A stretch of DNA of 64,000 bases from a virus, in the IMG/VR virus record IMGVR_UViG_3300033571_014797, positions 1-64,000 of that record. One strand, 5' to 3'. Under the pieces are notes generated by a model that saw only the letters and a list, made by a program, of their open reading frames with translations, was not told the DNA's origin and ran no database searches. Below are positions 8,788 through 16,033 of this stretch, one piece after another; the stretch's first letter is position 1; each line of letters starts with the position of its first letter. The position numbers and the translations under genes were made by a program.

Positions 8788-9280
8788 TGTCTTTGCCTTT
8801 CACTGCATCTTTGATCTTTTTATCATCCCACCCTAAATTCTTTAACTGCTCAGTTAATTCTGCATCTGATGTTATGTTACTCAGTAGTTCTGCTTCTTCA
8901 AAACTAATATGAGGGTGCAGACTTAAAAACAATTCTGCACGTTTATTTTTTGAAGTTTTTTTCTTAAATGCAATCCATTCATGTTTATTAACTCGAGCAC
9001 CCGGACTAATGGTTGTTAGTAGTTGCCATTGTAGTTTTGGGTGTTGATTTAGCAACCAAAAATTTCTATTCACACGTTGATTAGCAACTTGAACATAAAA
9101 ACTTGCTAGCTCATCATTGCTAACACTGCTATGCCCGCTCATTGATACTGCACTTGCCCAACGCAGCAATATAAATGTGCTAAATTTTTTTCGTTCTTCT
9201 GGTGTCAGTTCATCATAAAAATTTCTATTTTTGAGATCCAATTGCCGCATCTCATTGTTGATGTTAAGTTTGTCTGACAT
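8777..9280 (-). CDS. gp62: DNA polymerase clamp loader small subunit, gp62-like
   Basis: 167 residues. The pattern FYDELTPEERKKF, then LRWASAV, then H-P-K-L-Q-W-Q-L-L near the middle, then KHEWI-x-x-KK and the C-terminal L-G-W-D-D-K-K-I-K is that of the small clamp loader subunit annotated in aquatic T4-like phages. With gp44 it loads the gp45 sliding clamp; neither gp44 nor gp45 is in this window. Sits in the UvsW operon. TATTAT is seen upstream but a good -35 at correct spacing is not. Confidence 0.75.
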   Translation of the reverse strand: MSDKLNINNEMRQLDLKNRNFYDELTPEERKKFSTFILLRWASAVSMSGHSSVSNDELASFYVQVANQRVNRNFWLLNQHPKLQWQLLTTISPGARVNKHEWIAFKKKTSKNKRAELFLSLHPHISFEEAELLSNITSDAELTEQLKNLGWDDKKIKDAVKGKDNGD

Positions 9281-9291
9281 ACTTTAACTTA

Positions 9292-9792
9292 CTATAATAT
9301 TTTTTGAATGTCAATACATTCACTAGCACGACTAATATCTTTAACAAAATACGCACATACAGGATTTGGTCCAGCACTAATTGGTACACATAATAGTTGG
9401 CCGTTTCTTAATTTAGGGAAGAACCATTTTACATCTTGATAGACATCTACAATTTCTATGGGATAAAATTGTGCTCTGAAACTTTTAAGTGGATTAAATG
9501 TAAATGCTTCAAATCCTCTGTCATTCAGCTTAGTAAGTGGTAATGCTTCTAAATCACCTATTTCTGCTTCGCCAATTAATATTCGCCAATTGTAAGGCAT
9601 TTTAATTGTGTGTGGTCCAATCTTTAAAACAAGTGCAGGATCATTAAATGATTCAAGAAACACTAACGGTAAAAAGAAATAATCAGGTTCGGCTGGATTT
9701 GAATTATCTAATACACAGAAACGTAAGTCAGTTACTTCATCTGGTAATTGTGTCATTTCAAATACTGTATTATCAACTGTTAAAATTCTCAT
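9292..9792 (-). CDS. conserved phage protein downstream of UvsW
   Basis: 166 residues, no catalytic motif visible. Segments such as VFLESFNDPALVLKIGPH, a T-x-L-N-D-R-x-F-x-A-F-x-F-N-P stretch and DVKWFFPKL-x-x-G are those of a protein conserved next to uvsW in cyanophages and pelagiphages. ATGA overlap with the uvsW stop indicates translational coupling. Role unknown; context suggests replication or recombination. Confidence 0.75.
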   Translation of the reverse strand: MRILTVDNTVFEMTQLPDEVTDLRFCVLDNSNPAEPDYFFLPLVFLESFNDPALVLKIGPHTIKMPYNWRILIGEAEIGDLEALPLTKLNDRGFEAFTFNPLKSFRAQFYPIEIVDVYQDVKWFFPKLRNGQLLCVPISAGPNPVCAYFVKDISRASECIDIQKIL

Positions 9793-11240
9793 TTATAATT
9801 AACCTTTTCAATAGTAAATGGGTAATTGGCCTCCTTATAGAATTGCTTACGTTTTGTTAAATGACGCTTTGCAAATTTGCAATTACCTGTTATGTCCCAA
9901 ATTTGAACATGATCTTTATCTTGTGCTTTACGAATTCCACGACCGATAGACTGAATGACACGCACAAAAGACTTACCAGGCTCAATAAGAACAAGATTAA
10001 AAATCCTGGGAATATTAATACCCACAGCAGCAACGCCATAGGTGGCAATGATTGTCTTGTCCATGGTGTCGGCAACTTCGTCATAATGTTCCTTTCTATT
10101 CACAGATTTCATATCGCCATTAATGAATACACTATTAGGAATTCGAGTAGCAAGTTCTTCACCTGACTCAATACGATCTACTAGAATTAATGTATTGCCT
10201 GATTTAATGATTTCACTAGTAAGTTTGGCAATATAGTCCAACCTATCCTTGTTGGTAGTAAGGTATTTAAGTTCCTTTTGATAGTCAGTAAAGTCTGCGT
10301 GTTCTTCAGTTTGAATAACATTCACGTGACATTGTGCTAACACTCCCTTGTCTTGTAATTCGCTAGCACTAAGCCTACTAATAACTTCACCAATGGAAAC
10401 TTTAAGGCTGACAAATTCAAACTGTTCTTTTGGAACTGTACCAGTTAGGCCCCAACGTATTGGAATATGTCCCATATATTCTGTTAGTAGACTTTTAAGA
10501 ACATCTGCTTTAGCCATATGTACTTCATCAACAATTACCGCAACAACGTCTTCAATGAAATCTGCCATTGTAAGACCTGTTTCTTTTTCTTTTTTAAGAA
10601 TGTTGTTTAGGCTTTGCCAAGTACAAATTGTATGTGTACGCCCATAATCTTTTTGATCGCCAAAATATACACCAACATCTAATCCCATATTAACATAATC
10701 GGCGTGTGTTTGTCTTACTAGATCCTTATTAGGAACAATAACAATGGTTCGCCCATATGTTTCACATTTTTGACTTAATGCAGCAGTCATTATTGTCTTG
10801 CCTGCACCTGTCGCTACTTCTTGTAAGCATTGCAGATTTGAAAGAAAATCGTTGATTATTTCAACTTGATAATCTCGCAATTCAATAGGTTGTCCTTCTG
10901 CTGGATGCCCCACTGGCCATTTAATATGACTATAACTGTTTTCATTTACTGTTTCAAAATTAAATTGAATTGTGGATGTTCTTTGATCTTCAAGATCGAT
11001 ATTGTAATTACGTTCAGTTAACCACTCGATAATTTCAGGTAACAAGTTAACATATGTAGAGCCGCTTAGTTGAAAATAAGCAACTTTGCCATCCCACCGT
11101 CCTAATCTAACTGCTGGAAGATAACGTGCATAAGGCACTTCATATTTGAATTTAGACACCAGTCTTCTTCGAGTATCTGGATCCAAACCTTCAATTTTAC
11201 AGTTTACTTCATCATAAATTACAAGCTTACAATTTGCCAT
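9789..11240 (-). CDS. uvsW: UvsW-type recombination/repair DNA helicase
   Basis: 483 residues from the ATG at 11240. A longer frame to 11276 exists but would run through the promoter. SF2 helicase motifs are present: RDYQ Q-motif, TGAGKT (Walker A), VDEVH (DExH), LTGT, and the C-terminal QSIGRGIRK motif VI. The N-terminal 100 residues match the UvsW DNA-binding region. In T4, UvsW unwinds D-loops and R-loops and switches replication from origin to recombination mode. The upstream -10 is 7 bases from the ATG, so the message is nearly leaderless. Confidence 0.93.
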   Translation of the reverse strand: MANCKLVIYDEVNCKIEGLDPDTRRRLVSKFKYEVPYARYLPAVRLGRWDGKVAYFQLSGSTYVNLLPEIIEWLTERNYNIDLEDQRTSTIQFNFETVNENSYSHIKWPVGHPAEGQPIELRDYQVEIINDFLSNLQCLQEVATGAGKTIMTAALSQKCETYGRTIVIVPNKDLVRQTHADYVNMGLDVGVYFGDQKDYGRTHTICTWQSLNNILKKEKETGLTMADFIEDVVAVIVDEVHMAKADVLKSLLTEYMGHIPIRWGLTGTVPKEQFEFVSLKVSIGEVISRLSASELQDKGVLAQCHVNVIQTEEHADFTDYQKELKYLTTNKDRLDYIAKLTSEIIKSGNTLILVDRIESGEELATRIPNSVFINGDMKSVNRKEHYDEVADTMDKTIIATYGVAAVGINIPRIFNLVLIEPGKSFVRVIQSIGRGIRKAQDKDHVQIWDITGNCKFAKRHLTKRKQFYKEANYPFTIEKVNYK

Positions 11241-11247
11241 TGTAACT

Positions 11248-11276
11248 AATTTAGTATAGATAGTTATCAATGTCAA
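11248..11276 (-). promoter_or_regulatory. sigma-70-like promoter for the UvsW operon
   Basis: TTGACA (11276-11271), 17-base spacer, TAAATT (11253-11248) on the minus strand, with the uvsW ATG 7 bases downstream. Confidence 0.55.
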
Positions 11277-11281
11277 TAACG

Positions 11282-11315
11282 AAAAAAGGCAACAAGCATT
11301 ATTACTTGTTGCCTT
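11282..11315 (-). terminator. intrinsic terminator
   Basis: Perfect 11-bp stem AAGGCAACAAG/CTTGTTGCCTT with an 8-base loop and a T-rich tail on the minus strand. It ends the early operon (13592 to 11340), just before the UvsW promoter. Confidence 0.85.
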
Positions 11316-11339
11316 CTAAAATTACAAATTTGAAATATA

Positions 11340-11648
11340 TCAATTATCTTTTTCTAAAAAAGCCTTTGTAATAGTTTGCATATCTTTTTCATTACTAATT
11401 CTACAGTCAGTAAACGAATCAGATTTAATTATGAAAGCAACCAATTCAGCTGAAGTAACTGGTTGACCAGTTACTTTATTATCAACTTCTAATGCTTCAT
11501 TTTTCATCAACCAATTGACAGCATGATACATGCCTACTGCATAACCTCCTTTGCTGCCCTGACTAAAACCTAGCCTATACTGAAACACAGTGTTGAAAAT
11601 AAACAACACAAACAATGTACCCAAGAGGGTGTAATCAAACGTTGTCAT
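11340..11648 (-). CDS. small membrane-anchored hypothetical protein
   Basis: 102 residues with one hydrophobic segment at residues 6-24 (LLGTLFVLFIFNTVF), then a Gly-rich stretch and a soluble C-terminal part. No family recognised. It is the last gene of the early operon, followed by a strong terminator. An inner-membrane location is inferred from the single hydrophobic helix. Confidence 0.65.
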   Translation of the reverse strand: MTTFDYTLLGTLFVLFIFNTVFQYRLGFSQGSKGGYAVGMYHAVNWLMKNEALEVDNKVTGQPVTSAELVAFIIKSDSFTDCRISNEKDMQTITKAFLEKDN

Positions 11649-11667
11649 ACTTACATCTCCAATTTAT

Positions 11668-11913
11668 TTAACAACGGATACCAATACCTTCTAGCATCTT
11701 AATTGCTTCACGATTGGCACTGTCGTCAACTAGCGTTTCTAGTAGATCCATAGCCATAAGTTCATTGTCAATGACTTCTGTATCACGAGCATTAAAATTA
11801 TTCAAATCGTTCCAAAGATTTTCAAAGCTAACATCATCCCAGTTATAGTTGATGTAATACTTCTTACCATCCCATTGCCATTGCCGATCAGTAGCCATAC
11901 GCTTCTTTTTCAT
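11668..11913 (-). CDS. hypothetical protein
   Basis: 81 residues starting at the ATG at 11913, chosen because GGAG lies 8 bases upstream; a longer frame from 11937 lacks such a site. Aromatic N-terminus (RQWQWDGKKYYINYNW) and acidic C-terminal half. Start lies beside the stop of the upstream 41-residue gene. Unknown function. Confidence 0.65.
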   Translation of the reverse strand: MKKKRMATDRQWQWDGKKYYINYNWDDVSFENLWNDLNNFNARDTEVIDNELMAMDLLETLVDDSANREAIKMLEGIGIRC

Positions 11914-11914
11914 T

Positions 11915-12040
11915 TTACTTTCTCCAATTATTTGCAAGGGTTTCGATTAGAAGAAAAATAATATAACCTATAGCGAACCAAAAGAATACTGCAATTGGAA
12001 GTAGAATCCCAAAAGTTAAAACATCATGCATTGTAATCAT
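11915..12040 (-). CDS. 41-residue transmembrane microprotein
   Basis: Too short for usual ORF cut-offs. ATG at 12040 is preceded by AGGAG about 9 bases upstream. Most of the protein is hydrophobic (residues 7-34: V-L-T-F-G-I-L-L-P-I-A-V-F-F-W-F...), consistent with a single membrane helix, with a short basic tail. It is coupled by ATGA overlap to the gene upstream and abuts the next start. A possible early membrane effector such as a host-takeover or lysis-timing factor; function unknown. Confidence 0.6.
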   Translation of the reverse strand: MITMHDVLTFGILLPIAVFFWFAIGYIIFLLIETLANNWRK

Positions 12041-12177
12041 GCTGCTATCTCCTCATCATACAGACGTTTAGCATCGTCTAATAGCTTTACTGTATCAATA
12101 ACAATGAAGCTAGTACCGCGCCAATAGCCAATAAGCCAGGCATTAAGTTGAGTATCATATCGCTTGATCAATCTCAT
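12037..12177 (-). CDS. 46-residue hypothetical protein
   Basis: ATG at 12177 preceded by CAGGAG with 5-7 base spacing; stop overlaps the next start as ATGA. The product has a basic N-terminus (MRLIKRYD), a central hydrophobic patch (WLIGYWRGTSFIVI) and an acidic tail. Continuous reading frame, good ribosome site and tight coupling on both sides support a real gene. No homologue recognised. Confidence 0.6.
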   Translation of the reverse strand: MRLIKRYDTQLNAWLIGYWRGTSFIVIDTVKLLDDAKRLYDEEIAA

Positions 12178-12192
12178 TTTAGTCTCCTGTTA

Positions 12193-12567
12193 TTAGTTTC
12201 TGAAGTCTATCTGCGGAATGATCGCAGCAGGTTTGAACGTCACACGATAATGGTATACGTTCACCGGAGCAGCATCCATCTGCTCGGAGAAATACGTCAC
12301 GTTATCGCTAAGTCCGAGGAAGTGCTTTTTGTATTGCGAAGCTCCAGTTTTACAAGTAACTGCTAACTTCTTATCAGTCTGCTGCTGTGAGCACAGTCCT
12401 TCAATCTTAAGAATATAGTCGTTCGTGATACCATTATAGAACACAATACGGCGCATGATCTCAAAATTGTCAGCAGCCTTCGAAAGGTTTCCTGATGCAA
12501 TCTCTGCATCACTACACCCAGCGAGACCCAATCCCAGAACAGCCACAGCGAAAAGATTCTTATTCAT
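12193..12567 (-). CDS. putative lipoprotein, phage-associated
   Basis: 124 residues from the ATG at 12567, chosen for the GAGGAG site upstream. Signal peptide with lipobox L-G-L-A-G-C at about residues 12-17, so the mature protein would be lipid-anchored at Cys17, probably in the outer membrane. The rest (SKAADNFEI-x-R-R-I-V-F-Y-N-G-I-T, C-K-T-G, KKHFLGLSDNVTYF) matches a lipoprotein family common in phages of Gram-negative bacteria, predicted to be a beta-sandwich. A role in superinfection exclusion is possible but unproven. Early operon member. Confidence 0.8.
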   Translation of the reverse strand: MNKNLFAVAVLGLGLAGCSDAEIASGNLSKAADNFEIMRRIVFYNGITNDYILKIEGLCSQQQTDKKLAVTCKTGASQYKKHFLGLSDNVTYFSEQMDAAPVNVYHYRVTFKPAAIIPQIDFRN

Positions 12568-12578
12568 TTTGGCACTCC

Positions 12579-13592
12579 TCAAAAAGCGTTTTTCATCAGC
12601 GTAACTTCAGCGGTACGCTTCCAGTTCATCGGCATAGTCTTACGCAGATCAGCCAGCTTGACCGCACAACGCAAGCTCATTTCACGCAAACGAGTCTGAT
12701 TAGAGATCATAAACTCCAGGATCTCGTCACTTTCGCCGTTCTCAAAACGATAGTCTTTGAACAGCTCACCGCTCAAAGCAATCTGTTTGATGCGCAGATA
12801 CTTGTCACGCATAGTATTCATCGTAAGATCGATATAGTGGCTACGCGACTCAAGCGCACTCAAATGATCCTTAAGCTTCTGACTGCGGATCGTTTCAAAT
12901 TTGATATTCGTAATAAAGATTGCAGCACCTTTGAAGTCAAACTTGTTAGGAATGCCTTCACGCTGGAGAAGCTTGCTGTCACTGTTCCAGTGAATAGTAC
13001 GCTTCTTGTTAGTGTCCAACGCTGCCTTGAGAATGTTCAGCGACAGCTCGTCCATGAGGATCGAATCGCAGTCGTCGAACACAAGCACGTCGCCTTCGCG
13101 GCTGTATTCATACAGCTTGGCATAGAGACCCAATGCAGTGGTCGCACCCTTGACCACTTCGAATCGAATGTCTCCTTGCATTAGGTTAAACAAATTAGCT
13201 TCTTCTAGCTTCTTGACTACACCGTAGCTCTTACCAACGCCTGGCGGACCAACAACAATCATTGAACGCACAACACCTTCAACAACTGCCTGCGTCATTG
13301 AGTCCATAATATCAAATCGCTCACCAATGCGAGCCATTACTTCTTCGTCAGTTTCTTCTTTCTTGGGTTGCGTAGGCACTGCTGCAATCTCAGTGGTTCC
13401 GCCTACAATCTCAAAATCTGCTGTACTATCAACAAGCACACGAATGCGATCACGACCAGGTATAACCTCGCTTGCATCCACTGTAAGGAACGAACCCTTG
13501 TTGCCTTCAGTTAAACCCTTAACGAGGGGAAACACTGTATTCTCAATAGGCGCATTACGATAAGAGCCCTTTTTAATAAGCACATTAGCCAT
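12579..13592 (-). CDS. AAA+ ATPase
   Basis: 337 residues from the ATG at 13592 (GAGG upstream); the frame extends four codons further. Walker A GPPGVGKS near residue 120 and Walker B V-L-V-F-D-D-C-D-S near 170, followed by a sensor-like I-F-I-T-N segment. The first 100 residues form a separate N-terminal domain. It is not the gp44 clamp loader, judging by length and missing arginine-finger motif. Similar single-subunit AAA proteins are frequent in phages and their role is unknown. First gene of the early operon to 11340; GC-richer than the late genes. Confidence 0.85.
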   Translation of the reverse strand: MANVLIKKGSYRNAPIENTVFPLVKGLTEGNKGSFLTVDASEVIPGRDRIRVLVDSTADFEIVGGTTEIAAVPTQPKKEETDEEVMARIGERFDIMDSMTQAVVEGVVRSMIVVGPPGVGKSYGVVKKLEEANLFNLMQGDIRFEVVKGATTALGLYAKLYEYSREGDVLVFDDCDSILMDELSLNILKAALDTNKKRTIHWNSDSKLLQREGIPNKFDFKGAAIFITNIKFETIRSQKLKDHLSALESRSHYIDLTMNTMRDKYLRIKQIALSGELFKDYRFENGESDEILEFMISNQTRLREMSLRCAVKLADLRKTMPMNWKRTAEVTLMKNAF

Positions 13593-13623
13593 TTGGAACC
13601 TCATTGCATTGGAGTATGTTTAT

Positions 13624-13651
13624 ATATTAGCATAGCCTGCTGGTAAGTCAA
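13624..13651 (-). promoter_or_regulatory. early sigma-70-like promoter
   Basis: TTGACT (13651-13646), 16-base spacer, TAATAT (13629-13624) on the minus strand, driving the AAA ATPase operon. The -35 overlaps the stop codon of the upstream gene. Confidence 0.7.
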
Positions 13652-13878
13652 CATGCTTTTTGAAAAAAAGCATCTACTAGATCCTTAAGATCTTCGTCCA
13701 ACATACAATAAGCAGCTGGATCGTTTACTGCATCCACAAAGTCTTCAAAATCCAACTCATCAAGTTCGATTGCAAGCAGATTCAGAAACTGTTCGCGTTC
13801 ACTCATTTTGGACTTCAAAAAATCCACGTAGATAACATTGTCCAAAAAGTTGTCAACTTCATGCTTTTCAAACGTCAT
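13648..13878 (-). CDS. acidic small protein
   Basis: 76 residues from the ATG at 13878, which has AAGGAG in front; a longer frame to 13896 lacks a site. Strongly acidic (E-L-D-E-L-D-F-E-D-F), possibly a DNA-mimic or inhibitor, but no family recognised. Its last codons form a hairpin (ATGCTTTTT/AAAAAGCAT) before the next promoter, which may end transcription. Second gene behind the GIY-YIG gene. Confidence 0.6.
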   Translation of the reverse strand: MTFEKHEVDNFLDNVIYVDFLKSKMSEREQFLNLLAIELDELDFEDFVDAVNDPAAYCMLDEDLKDLVDAFFQKAC

Positions 13879-13895
13879 GTCATTCTCCTTTGACA

Positions 13896-14222
13896 TTATG
13901 CGCCACGCTTGTCAGAGTTGAGCACCGGCTTCATTTTGCGGATGAGCTCGCGCTCGTAATTATGTGCTTCGGTCTTGCCACGCACAGTAGCGAGAACAGA
14001 GAACTCAAGGTCCTCCTTGCAGTCCAACTTGCGAAGCTCTTTGCAAAGCAACCAGTTGAGACCTTCGGTTTGAGCGCGATAGAAATGCTTGGCGATACGA
14101 CTACGCACACTCTTGAGTACAGTACTCTGCGTCTTAGCAGTGACCCCAATGTAGAGCTTACGCCCTACGGAGATCTGGTACACAATGTGGGTTCGATCAG
14201 TGCGCTTCTTTCTCTGCATCAT
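13896..14222 (-). CDS. GIY-YIG family nuclease
   Basis: 108 residues. N-terminal HIVYQISVGRKLYIGVT corresponds to the GIY...YIG strands; the conserved Arg (RSRIAKH, about residue 42), Glu (N-Y-E-R-E-L-I) and Asn near the C-terminus follow in family order. Such stand-alone domains cut DNA and can act as homing nucleases or in host DNA breakdown. The early promoter -10 is 6 bases from the start codon, implying a leaderless message. Starts at 14222 or 14219. Confidence 0.8.
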   Translation of the reverse strand: MMQRKKRTDRTHIVYQISVGRKLYIGVTAKTQSTVLKSVRSRIAKHFYRAQTEGLNWLLCKELRKLDCKEDLEFSVLATVRGKTEAHNYERELIRKMKPVLNSDKRGA

Positions 14223-14228
14223 ACTACT

Positions 14229-14256
14229 ATAATATGCTCAAAATAGGATACGTCAA
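14229..14256 (-). promoter_or_regulatory. early promoter, cassette copy 1
   Basis: TTGACG (14256-14251), 16-base spacer, TATTAT (14234-14229). From spacer to beyond the -10 it is nearly identical to the plus-strand promoter at 53058 (shared ATCCTATTTTGAGCATATTA). Confidence 0.8.
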
Positions 14257-14266
14257 CCTGAATTTT

Positions 14267-14285
14267 TGTAACATTTTGTGTTACA
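14267..14285. promoter_or_regulatory. palindromic operator candidate TGTAAC-N7-GTTACA
   Basis: 19-bp perfect inverted repeat with 7-base centre, 10 bases upstream of the -35 box at 14251-14256. An identical half-site arrangement with the same spacing occurs at 52997-53015, again 9-10 bases upstream of an early promoter. Likely binding site of a dimeric regulator; the flanking A/T runs extend the stem so an RNA hairpin is an alternative. Confidence 0.55.
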
Positions 14286-14302
14286 AAAAATTTCAATGAA
14301 AA

Positions 14303-14334
14303 CAAGGGGTTAGCGAGTAGGTACTAACCCCTTG
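14303..14334 (-). terminator. intrinsic terminator
   Basis: Perfect 11-bp stem CAAGGGGTTAG/CTAACCCCTTG with a 10-base loop, followed on the minus strand by TTTT. Ends the gene at 14341-14634. Its left arm and loop (AACAAGGGGTTAGCGAGT) also occur within the arfA-like gene at 52816-52935. Confidence 0.75.
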
Positions 14335-14340
14335 AAATTG

Positions 14341-14634
14341 TTAAATTTTTAGCAAGCGTTTTGCACGTTTGAACTCAAAAGTAGCAGCTTGCAAGTCAAA
14401 ATTTGGATGTTTGTACATATAGTCACGCTTACGCTCGGCAATTTGCATTGCAGCTAGCAATACATACCTTTCCTCACGAGTTACATTTGTAAGCAATTTG
14501 GACATCTCTGTAAGATCTAAGCTATACTCTATCCATTTTTCTGTTGCTTTTATTTTGCTATACAGACTCTTTCCCTCATATTTAGGGCTATGCTTTGGGT
14601 ATTTGGACGCAAACATAGCAGCAGAATTAAACAT
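14341..14634 (-). CDS. hypothetical protein
   Basis: 97 residues, helical and basic, no family recognised. Monocistronic: early promoter at 14663-14690, GGAG-like site (CGGAGATG) before the ATG, and terminator 14303-14334 directly behind. The isolated early transcription unit suggests a host-takeover function, which is inference. Confidence 0.6.
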   Translation of the reverse strand: MFNSAAMFASKYPKHSPKYEGKSLYSKIKATEKWIEYSLDLTEMSKLLTNVTREERYVLLAAMQIAERKRDYMYKHPNFDLQAATFEFKRAKRLLKI

Positions 14635-14662
14635 GTTGCATCTCCGTTAGCATGGAACATAG

Positions 14663-14690
14663 ATAATAGCACATATTAGCCCCTCGTCAA
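14663..14690 (-). promoter_or_regulatory. early sigma-70-like promoter
   Basis: TTGACG (14690-14685), 16-base spacer, TATTAT (14668-14663) on the minus strand. Same spacing and boxes as the other early promoters. Confidence 0.75.
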
Positions 14691-14691
14691 C

Positions 14692-14699
14692 CATAAATA
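14692..14699 (+). promoter_or_regulatory. late promoter box CATAAATA
   Basis: Plus strand, 22 bases before the SprT-like ATG at 14722, adjacent to the -35 of the divergent early promoter. Confidence 0.55.
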
Positions 14700-14721
14700 A
14701 TTGAGCAAAAAGGGTCAAACT

Positions 14722-15150
14722 ATGAAAAAATTGACCAATACTCAAAGAAGATTAATGTCGCACAAAGCGATGGCGTTATTTCGTGCTCATCTTTTCAAAA
14801 GAAATAAACGACTTGATTCATCAATTACAGTTGAAATTAAATTTGTAAAATTGGATGATGCTTGGGGTGTATGTGATAATCACGATGTTGGAATTAAACC
14901 AAAAGAATTTACCATTTATATCAATCGTGATTTAAAGTTGGAAAAAGACGTTATTACAACAGTAGCACACGAAATGGTTCATGTTTGGCAGTATGCAACT
15001 GGTAAATTTAGAGACTATGCTGGGCCTGCACATAGATATGAAGATTACATATATGATGCAAATATGGCTTACAGAGATATGCCCTGGGAGATTGAAGCTA
15101 GAAAATTTGAAAAGATTTTGTATAAATTGTGGGCGAAAAACAATACATAA
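14722..15150 (+). CDS. SprT-like zinc metallopeptidase
   Basis: 142 residues from the ATG at 14722, which has AAAAGGG upstream; a TTG frame from 14701 would include that site and is rejected. The metal-binding motif HEMVHVWQ (H-E-x-x-H) is at about residue 83, with conserved PWEIEA near the C-terminus, as in SprT/Spartan-type domains. Spartan proteases digest DNA-protein crosslinks; the role in phages is not established. Late box upstream. Confidence 0.85.
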   Translation: MKKLTNTQRRLMSHKAMALFRAHLFKRNKRLDSSITVEIKFVKLDDAWGVCDNHDVGIKPKEFTIYINRDLKLEKDVITTVAHEMVHVWQYATGKFRDYAGPAHRYEDYIYDANMAYRDMPWEIEARKFEKILYKLWAKNNT

Positions 15151-15242
15151 ATCTTATAAAGAACTATATAGTTTTAACGCTAAAGAAAATTTTGACTGTT
15201 AACGCTTTAACTGATAAACATCCGGTACAGTGAAGGAACAGT

Positions 15243-15971
15243 TTAAACTTCGCCCATCCAAAATACCAATGTAAGCCTACTGAAATCAAAAAAACTATCT
15301 ACAGGATGGTAAGCAGTATGAAAATAATTTGAAGGGAAGATTATTAACCTATTGCTTACCATCTCTGCATAGTCTGTCATTTGCCAAACTTTTCCTTCAG
15401 TATCATTGTTCCAATAATCAACTCCATTATGATGTAAGTTAGGTTTTTCTAATAATAACTCGCCCAACATGTTACTGTTACTTTCAAATTGAGTTGTTGG
15501 TTTGTATTTAAAAAATGCAGTGCCTCCACTACATTGATTGGGTTGATTTAGAAACAACAAACAAGTAAAAGATTGCTTTTCTGTTGTTTGATCAGTATGC
15601 ACTATATTAAAATCGTTTTTACGTTTAGCTATTTGCTGAAACACATTTACTTCTATAGAACCAAATAATAAATCAGTTTCCTTATTAAAATAATGTTTAA
15701 TAGATTCATATGCTAGTTCTAACAGTTGATTACTAGCGATAACAGGATATCTCAGTCTACCTTCTTTATAATCAATAAAATTGCGACTATTAGCTGTATT
15801 TTTCCAATCAGCTGCCGGGGAAGTAGACATAATATCGTATAATTTGTTATAGTCTTGAAGTACATTATCAACAGTAAGTAGTGTCATATTACTTTCAGCG
15901 CATTGACGACTTTGAACTGTTATTTCAGTGTTGATGTTTAATAAATTTTGCAATCTGAATATTTGATTCAT
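15243..15971 (-). CDS. 2OG-Fe(II) oxygenase-like protein (DUF6445-type)
   Basis: 242 residues. The double-stranded beta-helix metal triad is visible: H-T-D (about residue 123), a distal His in N-Y-F-H-T-A-Y (about 217), and Arg in FSRLTLVFW (about 233) for 2-oxoglutarate. The layout (FTCLLFLNQP, C-S-G-G-T-A-F-F) matches prolyl-hydroxylase-like DUF6445 proteins. The substrate, protein or sugar, is unknown. Divergent from the late tail-fibre module; the two could be functionally linked if it hydroxylates a fibre. Confidence 0.75.
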   Translation of the reverse strand: MNQIFRLQNLLNINTEITVQSRQCAESNMTLLTVDNVLQDYNKLYDIMSTSPAADWKNTANSRNFIDYKEGRLRYPVIASNQLLELAYESIKHYFNKETDLLFGSIEVNVFQQIAKRKNDFNIVHTDQTTEKQSFTCLLFLNQPNQCSGGTAFFKYKPTTQFESNSNMLGELLLEKPNLHHNGVDYWNNDTEGKVWQMTDYAEMVSNRLIIFPSNYFHTAYHPVDSFFDFSRLTLVFWMGEV

Positions 15972-16003
15972 ACTTTATATTATATGTTCTAGATTTCAAA
16001 TCT

Positions 16004-16011
16004 CATAAATA
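16004..16011 (+). promoter_or_regulatory. late promoter box CATAAATA
   Basis: Located 22 bases before the ATG at 16034, with CAGGA as ribosome site between. Drives the tail-fibre module 16034-17890. Confidence 0.65.
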
Positions 16012-16033
16012 TAAGAACAAATCAGGATTTATT

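Noticed and set aside
9280-9325. Promoter TTGACA with TATAGT before the clamp loader gene
   Set aside because: Spacer is only 12 bases (or 9 to TATTAT), too short for a sigma-70 promoter.
12579-13592. gp44 sliding-clamp loader large subunit
   Set aside because: Walker motifs fit AAA+, but N-terminal domain, Walker B form and operon context do not match gp44.
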